A stretch of DNA of 64,000 nucleotides, taken from Phymorhynchus buccinoides (taxonomy: Eukaryota > Mollusca > Gastropoda > Neogastropoda > Raphitomidae). The position numbers were made by a program, and so were the translations under genes. The stretch covers positions 22,544,134 to 22,608,133 of the forward strand of contig CM065686.1 of assembly GCA_017654935.2 (NCBI GenBank), given 5' to 3'. The notes beneath the pieces are model-generated. The model was not told the origin of the DNA. It was given only the letters and a program-made list of their open reading frames with translations, and made no database searches. Shown here piece after piece: positions 12,518 to 22,783 of this stretch (within the stretch, counting starts at the first letter, position 1; every line of letters begins with the position of its first letter).

Positions 12518-12617
12518 TGGTGACATGCTCTCCAAATGGGAGACACTTTCCTGGTGGACTCCGAGAGCGGCTGCATCTTCCGCTGCTCCATGCATGCCAA
12601 GGGAGCGCCTGCCGGAA
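12518..12617 (+). CDS. DYNC2I2: DYNC2I2 exon-like segment, array unit 7
   Basis: Near-identical to unit 6, with the same CTGCTCTAG acceptor and GTGAGT donor. If several units were spliced in series the frame would not be kept, since 100 is not a multiple of three. At most one unit per transcript is therefore expected. Confidence 0.5.
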
Positions 12618-12695
12618 GTGAGTCTGCAAGGACGTGTGTGTGTGTAGTGCAGTGCATGTTTAAACCATGTCAGTGTAGTAATGGTGCTGCTCTAG

Positions 12696-12795
12696 TGGTG
12701 ACATGCTCTCCAAATGGGAGACACTTTCTTGGTGGGCTCCGAGAGTGGCTGCATCTTCCGCTGCTCCATGCATGCCAAGGGAGCGCCTGCCGGAA
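12696..12795 (+). CDS. DYNC2I2: DYNC2I2 exon-like segment, array unit 8 (weaker donor)
   Basis: Same segment as units 6 and 7, with a few substitutions (TTGGTGGGC, GAGTGGC). The donor here is GTCAGT in place of GTGAGT, so it is likely a poorer splice site. It is the array unit nearest to the next certain exon. Confidence 0.4.
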
Positions 12796-13170
12796 GTCAG
12801 TCTGCAAGGACGTGTGTGTGTAGTGCATGTTTGTGTTTTTTTTTTTTAAAAAACCCATGAAAAAAAAGGGACAGTCAGTGTTAGTAGTGGTACAGGGATG
12901 GGAATTGTCTGCCAAAAAGCAAATTTCCGCCAAAATTACATAGCTTTTTTACACCGAAAAAAAAGAAGTCTATTTGCCAAACACAAAAACCCACCTAAAA
13001 TAACAACTATTTGTAGCCATTCTGATGCTGTTTTTGGGCTTCAATTACCAAAAAAGCTTCAGCGTTAACCCCTGGATCCCTACTAGGGGCCTTCTGCGGC
13101 CCCCAGACCCCCGCGTTTCAGCTTTGTTTAACTTTTCAAATTTTCACATACCTGAGTGGTGCTGCTCTAG

Positions 13171-13261
13171 TGGTGACACTTCTCCAGGTGGGAGGACACT
13201 TTCTTGGTTGGTTCCGGAGAGCGGCTGCATCTTCCAGCTGCTCCATGCACGCCTGCCGGAA
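13171..13261 (+). pseudogene. Decayed ninth copy of the array exon
   Basis: CTGCTCTAG precedes GGTGACACTTCTCCAGGTGG and GGACACTTTCTTGG. Read across single-base gaps it gives F-S-R-W-E-D-T-F-L-V-G-S, closer to the expected WD40 sequence than the array units are. The donor is lost (GCCGGAA followed by ATGAGT) and extra bases break the frame. It lies outside the array, 350 bp downstream, and may be the ancestral exon position. Confidence 0.55.
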
Positions 13262-13711
13262 ATGAGTCTGCAAGGACGGTCCCTGTGTTTAGTGTAGTTG
13301 CATCAAGGCTTGGGAACACTGAAGGAATCGTACAAAAAAAAGTGAAAAATGTGTCTGGGAACAAAGCCATCTTGAAGCTGAACCTTTTTTTGTGGTTGTA
13401 ATCAAAGCCTTAAAAACAGCATTAGAAATAGAACTGATATACATAGTCCATTTTGCATTCACTGATAAGAAATTCCTATTCAGTTGGTTTCTTTATCTAA
13501 AAAATATGTCCTCTTGGGCCATCAAAAAAAGCTGAAATTTGCTTAGACCTAAAGCTGAAAATGCCCATGCCTGTGCATTACTTGTGTTTTCTGGAGAAGA
13601 TTTTTCCCGCAAAATATAGACAGTGAAGATCACTTTTGTATTATTATTTTTTTGCTGATGGGTAGGCCACATCATGTCGTCGATACCGCTGCGGTCTCCG
13701 GTGACCTTCAG

Positions 13712-13825
13712 CCTTCAACCCTCACCACGGCCCTGTCCATGCGGTGGACTGTTCGCGGTACCACCGCCACGCCTTCATCAGCTCGGGCCAGGACCAGTGT
13801 CTCAGGGTCCTACAATCTCCTGCAG
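13712..13825 (+). CDS. DYNC2I2: DYNC2I2 exon: WD40 blade with HGPVHAVDCS
   Basis: The acceptor is GTGACCTTCAG (weak pyrimidine tract) and the donor is CTGCAG followed by GTGAGA. Phase is two bases in, one base out. An in-frame TGA at 13702 lies just upstream, which supports a splice rather than an extended frame. The motif H-G-P-V-H-A-V-D-C-S, then H-R-H-A-F-I-S-S-G-Q-D, is the start of a WD40 repeat. A tRNA-derived SINE begins only about 40 bp after the donor. Confidence 0.9.
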
Positions 13826-16800
13826 GTGAGAAGGGCGTGCTGCAGTGTGGTGATCAAACACTGGGGAGGCGCTGTGGCCGGTTGGTTAGACTAGTCGCCG
13901 CTCGTAATCCAACAGGGTTTTGCGCGTGCGGTGGGTTCGAACCTCAACTCCGTCACGTGGTGTTGAGTTCCTTGGGAAAGATTGTCTTTAATCTCCTATT
14001 TCCTGGGTCCTTTCGGATGAGACGTAAAAAACCGAGGTCCCGTGTGCGAACAATACGCACTAAGATCTTTTGCACGTGGGCGGCTACGTTAAAGCCCAAT
14101 TCCACTATTCGGTATGGAGTAGGCCGTGTGTGCCTGTGGAATGGATGACACGAACTCACATAGCATGCATCATGTGCGCCAATAGCAGGTCTAAACGAAG
14201 ACTTTGGGCGTGGGGCAGGATAAACATCCCCAATCGGAAGGAAGAAGAAGGGTTTTTCACCACCATTATTTCTGCTTAGAGTAAAACTTAAAGGGGACCT
14301 GATCCATACGTCCAACTGCAGTCATAACGGCTATCCAACTGTGACATTTTTTTTTTTTTCTTTTGGAGGGCGTGATGCTCATGAAAATACTACTTGTCTA
14401 ATTAAATCTGTGTCCCTTAAATTTACCGAATTTTGGGTAACACTACTATTTGTAGACCCTGACCGTGCCCCCCTCCCCCGGCCATTCATTATGAATCTAA
14501 TGAAATGTCTATTTCTGCATCACACAACATTTTATTATATACGATAATATGATTATAATACATGATAATGATGCTACTTAATTTATAGGGCACCGTTTCT
14601 CTCTTGAGCTCAGGTCGCTTCACAAATTATTTAAATGAATAAATAGATAGGTCATAAAAATATTTAAATAAACTACTAAAATATGAACCATCACAAACAC
14701 GCACACAGCCACAACACGACGCACCCACGCACATGTCACTCACACACGCACACACAAAAACATGCGCAGCGCACACTCTCGCAACACTGTCACACACAAT
14801 GTGGGGAACATAGTTTTAAGGCAGGAAACACGGACAAGGAAGAAATCAGAGGTAATTGCTGGAAGAGGTGAGTTTTAAGAGTGGTTTTGAAAGATTTAGC
14901 AAAACGAAGTTCATAGGGTAGGGAGTTCCAGATAGAAGGGGCTCTGAAAGAAAATGAACGTTCACCATATGTCTTAGTGTTTGTACGAGGAATAGAAAGG
15001 ATAAGTTTTGTCAGAAGAGGAACGGAGAGACCAGGAGGGATTTACAATTACATGAATAAAGTGACCAAACATATTAGGATTTCATCAGATTCATGTAGAC
15101 AGTAGTATCATGCCTCTCAGACGTCTGTCATCACAGTTGGGATAGTCGTACGACTGAAATTGACTTGTGGGATTGACCCCTTTAAGTGATACACCTTTTT
15201 TGGCTCACTCGTGTTAACAAGTTAAAAGTGAGTCTATTAGTATGATAGTTGTTCGGTTGTGTGTGTATGTGTGTGTGTGTTGCGTCCTTGGTCTAATCTC
15301 CAAACTTTAACGTTGGCATTTTCTCGGGAAATAGAAGGCATACATTGTTCAAACTTTGCACACATATAGATGTCTATGCAAGCTTTCAAACAATAATGAT
15401 TTAAATAATTAAATACTTAAAAACAACACTGTAAACAGATAACATTTTTTAGATTAGTGGGTTAGAGAGTATTCAACAGGTAACATGAGTTAAGAAACAT
15501 CATCAACACTGAAAGCCTCAATAGCTCATTGGTAGAGTGTCTGTCTGTCATGCCAATGGTTCCCGGGTGTGATTCTCGGCATGGGTAGTTTTTGTTTTTT
15601 TGTTTGTTGTTTTTTGTATCCATTAACGATAGTTTCATTTGTACTTTAACATTTTATTGGCAATCTTGTACTTTAGACACCACCCCCCCCCCCCTCCCCC
15701 CTCAATCCCCCCCACATCAATCTTTGTTGTTGTCCCACATGTTCCTGTTCGAGTGAGCCTTGAAGGCTTTGCCTCTTGTTTTAGATTTGATTTGTTGTTG
15801 TGAATGTTTGTATGTCAGTCTCGTCTGGCTTTTTGAAACATTACTGTATGGTAATGCTAAAGCTGTAACCACTTAGATTCTATGCGTGGTGCCATCTTGT
15901 TAGCCCTTATCTCAATAAGCGTAAATTCATCCTGAATGCTAAAACATGCCATCTGCTTTAACCCCTTCACTGCCATATAATGTATCACGTACTGGCTTGA
16001 TAACATCACTGATGGCGTCATCAGATGAAGAGGAATAACTCTGATATGCTGTTTTTTTGCTCTAACACAGTCAAGAGAGTGTTATATCCCCAGACCATTT
16101 GTTAAGGATAACAGACCTGCCAACCTTTCCACTTTGAGCGGATTTTCTTCCGCTCAGACTACATTTCTTTCTTCAAAACTTTTTTTTAAAGTTTTTTTGA
16201 ACACACAAATTCATCGTCTTATATACAGAACAGCACAGCTGCTGTGCGTATAACCGACTTTCTAGTTTCTGTTTGCGCACTTCCGTCAAAATGGCGATTG
16301 ACACATGGATGTGTGTGAGACTCTGGGGAGAAAAGAAAGAGAATAGACCAATATTTCTGCCAAGATTACATGGAAAAGTATCTGTGCATTCAGAAATCAA
16401 GAAAGTATGCATCATGCTTGATGTACGATGTGCTCACTACACTTAAAAGTCTCCTATGGAGGGTGTCAAGACATCAAATGCCACATTACTTCTCATCGTC
16501 TTATCGAAACTGCAAACTCCCAGACTTCGTCTTCCACTGTTACTGACTTTTTCAAGCCAACGGAAGGAAAGGAGAACAAAGATGAACTTGAATTGATTCA
16601 TTATCTTCCTTCCAAGTCTTATTATTTAATGTCATCTATGGCACCAACCGTCTTGCTCCGGGCAGAGGAACAAACCAAAAGCTTCTATTGAAGTATTGTG
16701 TTAGGAATAGTTGTGACACTTCCAGACAAGACTAGTTTTAAACAAGACAAGTTCACAAGGATGAAAATTGCTTGCTTCAAATTATGTTTACGCGCGAAAG

Positions 16801-19800
16801 GTAAGATGCCGCGTCAAAATTCCTCTTAGCTCCCAAGAATTCCTCTTTCCTGCTACAAATATTCCTCTTTGGTCTGTTAGGACGGTTCGCAGGTCTGACT
16901 GGATAGGTCTTTTTTTTAATCATGTAGTAAAGGAATCCCCAATATTTCAGACAAAATCTTTTCTATACCTATGTAAAGTTTATTGGATAATTTTGGATAA
17001 GAAATGGCTTGCGGCGAATGGGTTAAACCCTTGCCTTATTTTGTAGATGGGCAATGTCTTATGTAGGAGGGAGTCTTATAATGGGTTCTTCTTCTTCCAC
17101 TTAATCAGCCAACTTCATCAGGTTGAAGATGTTTTAGAGTTTAGAAGTGACCAAGGTATGCGTGTGTGCACAGATTTACTTCCCTTGAAGCAAATGCATC
17201 AAACTGACAGCTATCTGTTAATTCCGCACACATGTATGTGGCTGGAACGACTTGAACGAGTTAAACCCATGCCTTGTTTCGCACTCTTCACGATCACTCC
17301 TGTGGATTCCCGCGCGTTCCCCAGGCCCAGCCAGTGGTGACGGTGGAGCCAGGGAAGGGCTACCTGTACGCAGCCAGCTGGTCGCCCGTGTCCCCCACGG
17401 TGTTCGCCACCACCACGGAGAGCGGCCACCTCCTGCTGTACGACCTGGCCCTGCCCAACCTGGTCCCGGCCCACACTGTGGAGGCCAGCCCTGCCAAGCA
17501 GCCCGTCTTCTGTTTGCAGTTCAACGCCAAACAGTGAGTCATGGTGATGTTATGCTCAAAAAAGAAATACTGTCCTCTTTCAGAGTGGACCAATTGTAAC
17601 TATGGTAAAGGTCGCTGACTTTATTATCGTTTTACCAAGTTACCTGATGCCAGAGTTTAATTTTTAAGAATGAGACTTGGTGTACTTCCCTTGAAGCAAA
17701 TGCATCAAACTGACAGCTATCTGTTAATTCCGCACACATGTATGTGGCTGGAACGACTTGAACGAGTTAAACCCATGCCTTGTTTTGCACTGTTCACGAT
17801 CACTCCTGTGGATTCCCGGCTTATTGGTGTGTTTGTGTGTGTGTTGTGTGTGTTTTTGCGCGCTTGTGTGCATGTGAGTTTGTGCATGTGTTGTGTGCGA
17901 GTGGTGCGTGTGCACGGGCATGTCTGGGTTGGTGACTCATCTCTGTGAAATTCAGGCTGCTCCCACCTGGAGAGTGTAGTGCTGCGCCACGCTTTATTTT
18001 TTTAAATACGGTTGTTGTGTGACTGATACGGGAGGGGGGAGGGGTACATTTTGACCAAATGACAACTCTTTCATTTCATTCTTTAACGTGAGCGAAGTGC
18101 ACGTGGGACCTCGGTTTTTTGTTTCTCTCTTAAAAACTTCAAAAGAGAGAGGGCGTTTGTTCCATCCACCGACATGAGGTGTGGGGTTTCCACTTATATG
18201 AAAAATCTTGGGCAAGAGGAATGGAACCCTCAACAGGATAACAAATTGTACAACATTCGTCAAGACCTTAAAGAATATCTTCCTTCGGCTGCTGGCGGCC
18301 GGAAGGAAGAAACGGTTTTATGTAGATTACATACTGGACACACATACTACACGCATTCCTTTCTATTGAAAGGAGAGGACCCGCCTTACTGTGTAGCATG
18401 CGATTCTCCAATTTCCATTCGTCATGTCCTTTTGGACTGCTGGGATTTATACGACATTAGAAGGAAACACTACACTGCGGAGTCAATGAAAATTTTGTTC
18501 CGTGATGTTCCGCCTGACACGATCTTTAATTACTTGAGAGACATTCATATTTTTCACTTGATGTAAGCTACTGTGATGTTTTTAAATTCTAGACGTGTCA
18601 TGTTTTTTCTTGCTACGTTTGTGATTGATTAATGTTTTTTTAATTAAACAAGTAGTATTTTAACAAAAAAAAAAACTTTGATTTTGTTTTTACCTTGTGT
18701 TTTTATCCCTTTTTAATACGTGGTAAGATTTAACGTGGTGACAGCCCTGACATGGCCTTTGTTGTCGACGGGGCTATAATTTTAACCTTAATCTTAAGAG
18801 TTCAAACCATACGATCTGGTGGAAGGTGAACGGAAAAAACTTTGCTGTGGCCAGGAACAATCCCGGGTTGGTTGCCTATGAGGCACAAACGCATTACCCT
18901 CTGAGCCACTCTGCCACCGAGTTTCACACACGCACACTTGTTGATGAATTATGAACAGTTCTTATTCCATTCTTTAAGCAAAGCAATTCCTGAAAAATTC
19001 CTTTCGCCTTTATTCACCCTTTCACCGCCGGCCATCTTTGAGCCCAAAATGTCCATTTAACTTACTTGGCTACAGAAAAGATTTTGTCTGCAATATTGTG
19101 GGATTTCTCTGTGACACATTTAGAATAGGGTCAATCCTTACTGCCCAAATTTAGGAACACAATATCATTGAATAACAGACCCTGATTTCAAGAGTTTTAA
19201 TGACATGGGTGTTAAATCATTGTGCTGCAAAAAATGCGACATTGGCGGTGAAAGGGTATGACTCACTCGGGACTGACCTGAATTATTTCCCCTTGTTCTG
19301 TGGGGACTGGGCATTTGACTAGGTTCGTAAAATAATCACCAAAACCAAGTTATGAAGAGTTAGGCATCAATATTTTCAGAAAAGATTAGCAACACCATGC
19401 ACTAGACGATTGTAAAATATCAGATTCCATACCTTCGTCGTTTGTCTCCTATTGACGAAAACAGCTAACACATAGAAAGAAGGAAAATTTCACTTTCCGA
19501 TCTTTGACCCCCCTCTACATCCAAACCTGAATGTAAAGTCTGCAATGATTGGTTGATTTCAAGAGAGGCAAGGTCAAAGCAAACTGAAAATAGGTTATGA
19601 CTTCGCACTGGAAAGCTGGTTACACGCCAGAAATCAAAACCTCTTGAAAACTCTTATGAGCCGGAGCCGGGCCATTCGTCCTAAACGGTTGTGCGAGCCA
19701 TGAGCCGGATTCGGCTCATTCACCCCGAGTGAGTTAAAAAGTCTTTGGGTATTGTTTTTCTTTTATAACAAACATCTTACAATGATTTCTCATCACTTGT

Positions 19801-19935
19801 TGCAGGAAACAGCTGCTGGCCACAGGCGATGCTGGGGGCAACGTCCGTGTGTTCAAGCTAAGCAAAGATCTCATCAGCAGCTCTGCACACAGGCTGGAAC
19901 TGCTGGAAACCCTCATCAGCACCGGGTCCGAGTGA
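13712..19935 (+). CDS. DYNC2I2: DYNC2I2 (WDR34), dynein-2 intermediate chain, C-terminal part
   Basis: Three exons join in phase: 13712-13825, 17335-17533 and 19806-19935, ending in TGA. The translation follows human WDR34 through its last WD40 blades: H-H-G-P-V-H-A-V-D-C-S, S-G-Q-D-Q, Y-L-Y-A-A-S-W-S-P-V-S-P, P-V-F-C-L-Q-F-N and Q-L-L-A-T-G-D-A-G-G-N-V-R-V-F. From the family: WDR34 pairs with WDR60 in cytoplasmic dynein-2 and drives retrograde transport inside cilia. The first exon accepts the array exon's phase (A plus CC). Introns are about 3.5 and 2.3 kb. The N-terminal exons are missing or frame-damaged upstream. The gene is convergent with the MYND gene at 28-46 kb. The identity is firm; only the acceptor of the middle exon is uncertain. 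Confidence 0.9.
13864..14170 (+). mobile_element. tRNA-derived SINE in DYNC2I2 intron
   Basis: The head has an A box (TGGCCGGTTGGTTAG) and a B box (GGTTCGAACCT). The body carries TTTCGGATGAGACGTAAAA-ACCGAGGTCCCGTGTGC, shared with the SINEs at 34852 and 40852 although the heads differ. The conserved body with varying tRNA heads fits the domain-sharing SINEs known from molluscs. Confidence 0.75.
14580..15045 (-). mobile_element. CR1-like LINE 3' end, degraded
   Basis: On the minus strand this reads S-F-S-F-R-A-P, W-N-S-L-P and L-R-F-A-K-S-F-K-T-T-L-K-T, the C-terminal signature of CR1-like reverse transcriptases. It parallels the LINE at 48421-49578. A (CA)-rich tract interrupts the 3' end at 14695-14800. 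Confidence 0.6.
15202..15759. mobile_element. Element bounded by GGCTCACTCG / CGAGTGAGCC
   Basis: The ends are 10-bp perfect inverted repeats. The interior holds a GT microsatellite, a tRNA-like segment (15515-15587), a T-rich tract and a C-rich tract. There is no coding sequence. Class unknown. Confidence 0.45.
15515..15587 (+). repeat. tRNA-like segment, probably a SINE head
   Basis: The A-box region (AGCTCATTGGTAGAGT) and a T-arm-like CCGGG-TGTGATT-CTCGG are present in a 73-base span. The acceptor ends do not pair well, so it is unlikely to be a working tRNA gene. Confidence 0.4.
15958..17026. mobile_element. TTAA-flanked piggyBac-like element
   Basis: It begins TTAACCCCTTCACTGCC and ends GCGGCGAATGGGTTAA, so the ends are imperfect inverted repeats carrying the TTAA target of piggyBac elements. 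No piggyBac transposase is seen; the interior includes a fragment of another transposon family at 16440-16690. Confidence 0.55.
16440..16690 (+). pseudogene. BED/hAT-like transposon protein fragment
   Basis: The frame reads V-S-Y-G-G-C-Q-D-I-K-C-H-I, then H-R-L-I-E, then T-D-F-F, and later L-L-R-A-E-E. This resembles the common animal hAT-related proteins with a zinc-finger-like 'HGG-x-DI-x-H' start, an S/T-rich FF motif and a 'TRAE' motif. It is short and breaks off, so I call it a relic. Confidence 0.4.
17178..17310 (+). repeat. 131-bp direct repeat, upstream copy
   Basis: It runs from CTTCCCTTGAAGCAAATGC to CACTCCTGTGGATTCCC and ends about 25 bp before the DYNC2I2 exon at 17335. The second copy is at 17687-17817. 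Confidence 0.9.
17335..17533 (+). CDS. DYNC2I2: DYNC2I2 exon: WD40 blade with YLYAASWSP
   Basis: I chose the acceptor CCCAGCCAG ending at 17334 because only it supplies the two bases needed by the previous exon, and the joined protein then aligns to human WDR34 without a gap. Acceptors at 17324 and 17330 give the wrong phase. The donor is AAACA followed by GTGAGT. The frame reads G-Y-L-Y-A-A-S-W-S-P, then H-L-L-L-Y-D-L-A, then P-V-F-C-L-Q-F-N-A-K. The exon is much richer in G and C than its introns and lies between two copies of a 131-bp direct repeat. Confidence 0.9.
17687..17817 (+). repeat. 131-bp direct repeat, downstream copy
   Basis: It differs from the upstream copy at only a few bases (TTTTGCACTG against TTTCGCACTC). 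The pair is 509 bp apart and brackets one coding exon. Confidence 0.9.
17944..18175 (-). mobile_element. SINE tail fragment, inverted
   Basis: CTGCTCCCACCTGGAGAG, TTTTGACCAAATGACAACT and GTGCACGTGGGACCTCGGTTT correspond in reverse to the body of the SINEs at 34852 and 40852. The tRNA head is missing. Confidence 0.65.
18210..18672 (+). mobile_element. Non-LTR retrotransposon ORF2 C-terminus
   Basis: The open frame (to TAA at 18566) reads N-K-L-Y-N-I-R, R-K-E-E-T-V-L-C-R-L-H-T-G-H-T, H-S-F-L-L-K-G-E-D-P-P-Y-C, then R-H-V-L-L-D-C. This is the conserved tail after the RNase H domain of I/Jockey-type LINEs. A poly-A tract at 18664-18674 ends the fragment. It lies in the last DYNC2I2 intron in the sense direction. 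Confidence 0.7.
19015..19256. mobile_element. Short MITE with CCTTTCACCGCC ends
   Basis: The ends are CCCTTTCACCGCCGGCCAT and GGCGGTGAAAGGG, the same terminal motif as the TTAA family here. The flanking TTAA is degraded (TTCA on the left, GTAT on the right). Confidence 0.6.
19806..19935 (+). CDS. DYNC2I2: DYNC2I2 terminal exon
   Basis: The acceptor is CACTTGTTGCAG. One base completes a Gln codon, then K-Q-L-L-A-T-G-D-A-G-G-N-V-R-V-F-K-L-S, and an extended tail ending S-T-G-S-E and TGA. The tail length is like that of vertebrate WDR34, which also ends shortly after its last strand. No AATAAA was found nearby; a dispersed repeat begins about 55 bp downstream and may form part of the 3' UTR. 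Confidence 0.92.
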
Positions 19936-19989
19936 TGGGAACCTCAAAAACCTCTAGACCAAGCAAAGAACTGATTCTTCTTCTTCTTC

Positions 19990-20310
19990 TTCTTCGATCG
20001 CTCAGAACAGTTTCCTGTCAATTATGAGCGCAGATGCGTCATGCTGCCGTTAATCGCCTAACTAAGAAATAGTTAGGCCCAGCAAGTCCGACTTCGGCTG
20101 GAGGAAATCGCTTTGAAAGTGTTTCTTGAAAAAAGGCAGGAGAATGGACCGAATAGGCAGATAGATAGTAGATGACAGCAAGCAAAGGGAAAAGGCAGAG
20201 TCAAAGAGAGTGACAGATTAGAGGAAGTTACATGCACAGAACTTCCAGACGGTGGGGGAAGTATTTATACAAAAGACCCCCTGGTACCCCCACGGGGGGT
20301 AAAGAACTGA
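19990..20310 (+). repeat. Dispersed repeat, head type 1
   Basis: It starts GATCGCTCAGAACAGTTTCC and TCAATTATGAGCGCAGATGC, and continues with GTTAGGCCCAGCAAGTCC, AAAAGGCAGAGTCAAAGAG and AACTTCC-AGA-GGTGGGGGA, ending near GGTACCCCCACGGGGG. Other copies are at 40245-40565 and, inverted, 62795-63115. No coding sequence. Confidence 0.75.
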
Positions 20311-20761
20311 TTAAAAAGAAGCACACTCGTCATGGCTCTTCGGAGAGTCTTCCGTTTACAGCAACCTTCGTTACGGGTGTCCCTGTCTGAACGATTAATG
20401 AAGAAGAAGAATCTGATTCGATCAAAGTTGTTGCCTAATAATTAAAAGAAAAACTCGTATAACGCTTACTCAAGACAAACTTTTCTCATGGCACTTTACT
20501 AGAACAAAAATATGCAATCTATTCTATCCATACATTACCAACACCTGAAACAACTGCATTAGCCTAAATCGACCTGGGTTTATACCAAAGTATATAAGAA
20601 AACGAAAGTAGCCCTCGACCTAGGCCTACTACCTGATATCAGCCGAGGGTTACTCCCCCTGACATCAGTAGTGGCTGGTCCGAAGGGCAACTACTAGAAC
20701 AAAAATATGCATTTCCTTTGAACAGTCTCTTCCATTCAAACGAGCAAATTATATCAAATTT

Positions 20762-20930
20762 AAAATCATGTCTGTGGCTGCCCACGAGGCGGGGTAATCA
20801 AAAACGGTCACACATGTAATGTTCTCATCCCTAGCTGGTGCATTTGTACCATAGTGTTCAAGTGCTTCGGCTGCTGGGATGATCCCTGGAGTCTTTAAGC
20901 CAGGGTGAGTCAACAACAGCAACAACGACA
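20762..20930 (+). repeat. Dispersed repeat with (CAA)n-like tail
   Basis: It contains GTGGCTGCCCACGAGGCGGG, ATGTTCTCATCC-TAGCTGG, TGCTTCGGCTGCTGGGAT and CCTGGAGTCTTTAAGCCAGG, then a CAACAGCAACAACGAC tail. Similar copies: 30955-31108, 38621-39326 (split), 40590-40737 and 62605-62745 (inverted). The tail suggests retroposition. Confidence 0.7.
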
Positions 20931-21239
20931 AAATCATGTTTGGTGAACATAATCCAGTAGCATGGCATGCAACTAACTACTTTTCATTTGTCACTCATTC
21001 ATACATAGCAAGTTTGCAAGATCATGTTAATTGTTGTTGGAGAATCTAAGTGTCTGAGAGGTAGAAGCAATGAAATCTGTACAAGTAGAGCTGGAAATTA
21101 AAATGAGCTTTCGCTGTAAGTTTGATGGGTGGTAGCTGCAGGAGTGGTTTTTGGTGGTGGATAATCATTGATAAATTGTGTGCTTGGGCAATGGAATGGT
21201 AGTTTTGTGGGTAAGGTACATGTTTAACATCCAATGATT

Positions 21240-21478
21240 TACAATTTCAAGTAGATTGCAGAGTGCTTCACCACTAGTGTGTTTTCTGGTAGAGTACCGG
21301 TAGGTTCTATGCTTTACTGCTCAATTTCAAGTAGATTGCAGAATGCTTCACCACTAGTGTGTTTTCTGGTAGAGTACCGGTAGGTTGTATGCTTTACTGC
21401 TCAATTTCAAGTAGATTGCAGAATGCTTCACCACTGGTGTGTTTTCTGGTAGAGTAGGTTCTCTGCTTTACTGTTTAA
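21240..21478 (+). repeat. Three tandem copies, about 80 bp
   Basis: ATTTCAAGTAGATTGCAGA, TGCTTCACCACTAGTGTG and TTTTCTGGTAGAGTACCGG recur three times; the last copy lacks ACCGGT. Confidence 0.85.
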
Positions 21479-21621
21479 TCTTTCAAAGCTTGGAGACAGT
21501 CTGTGGCAGTCAAAATTTGAATTATTTTTACAATGCTTTTTTCTTCATCCTGATATCACACATATACACACACACACACACACATTCCTTTTTTTTGAAT
21601 TTATTGAAACCCTGACACCAG

Positions 21622-22783
21622 TACCGTAAAAACTGGACTATAAGAAGCACCTGCATATAAGCCGCATCACATTTTAGCATCACATTTTAGCACCACAGTG
21701 GTTTAACACCCATGTCTAAAAGGCATCAGATCAGGGTATGTTATCCAAAGACCCTGTTATCTTAATTTTGGGAGACAAGGATGGGCCTTACTTTAAATAT
21801 GTCACACAGGAATCCCCAATATTACAGACAGATTTTTTTCTCTACCCAGGTAAGTTTAATGGACATTTTTTGCTGAAAAATGGCTGGCGGCGAAAGGGTT
21901 AAATTGACAAAATATTAGGTTTTTATTCACATATAAGCCGCACTAGTTTATAAGCTGCAGAGAAAATTATATGTGCACAAAGAAACACAAATAAAGAAAT
22001 TCTCCTATCAGAACATAAGTATTTAATGCCCTCAGATTCTTTAACCCTCTCATAATTGCAGAAGCCAAATCCGCCCAAATTTTTTTCCTTCCCTGGCTCG
22101 CGTAAACGCCGATTGCGCCCGCTGAACGCCAGGTCTAGTACGTTCACATTCACTTTCTCCCTACCCACAATGCAATATACTAGGTTAGTTCTTCCTGTTC
22201 CTGACACTCACTGATCCGTTTTTGGTCTTTACAGCAAGGGAAAGCACCCACTAGTCTTTTTGAACGGATTTTTCGAAGTGACCCCAAATTTTTTCTTCTT
22301 TCCACGTGACGTGTGCAGTATTGACTCGGCGCGATGCTCGGAGCGCCATTACAGATTTTTTCTTCTAATTCATGGTTTGTTGTGTGACATTGTGTTAGCT
22401 TTCGAATGAAAATATCATCATTGCTATTCAATATGCATCTTTCAGAAATGAAATGTGAGTTCGACTTTATTCTGGGTGATTTTTTTAGATAAAAGATTTG
22501 GTGTGACGTTCGGAGTTACTCCCCTTCTCTTATGCAATAGGATCGATTCTCGGTTCGATTGATCGGGAGGCATAGGGTTAAACATTAAATTTATTGGTTA
22601 CCCAAACCAGTTTTGAGTCTAAAGAAGCTCAAAATAGGCTGAAGAATGTGGCCAGAAACAGATTTAATCATACTGATGAACGCAGAATCGAAAAAAATCT
22701 GCAGATAAGCTGCATCACTCTATAAGCCGCATGGGCCAAAGTTGAGGGAAAAAGTAGCGGCTTATAGTCCGCATTTTATGGTA
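21622..22783. mobile_element. Element with TACCGTAAAA...GGACTATAAG termini
   Basis: The left end TACCGTAAAAACTGGACTAT and the inverted right end (TACCATAAAATGCGGACTAT on the other strand) are terminal inverted repeats of about 27 bp. It contains a piggyBac-like MITE piece ending at 21902 (GGCTGGCGGCGAAAGGGTTAA). Short pieces with the same end occur near 36865, 37365, 44530 and 51465. Confidence 0.6.

Larger units (their letters stand above)
11400..12800 (+). repeat. 178-bp tandem array, 8 units, each with a WDR34-like exon
   Basis: Core segments recur at about 11404, 11588, 11776, 11977, 12170, 12362, 12540 and 12718. The last three are 178 bp apart and nearly identical. Each full unit has an acceptor-like CTGCTCTAG, a 100-bp exon-like segment, then GTGAGT, followed by GTGTGTGTAGTGCAGTGCATG and AAACCATGTCAGTGTAGTAATGG. 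The exon-like frame reads D-T-F-L-V-D-S-E-S-G-C-I-F-R-C-S-M, which resembles the FILGTEGG-to-KCS blade of WDR34. Units 1-5 carry extra CA/ACA insertions. A ninth, decayed unit lies at 13171-13261. Confidence 0.8.

Noticed and set aside
18861..18930. Minus-strand tRNA-like segment
   Set aside because: An A-box-like stretch is present but the B box is degenerate and the stems do not pair; at best an old SINE head.
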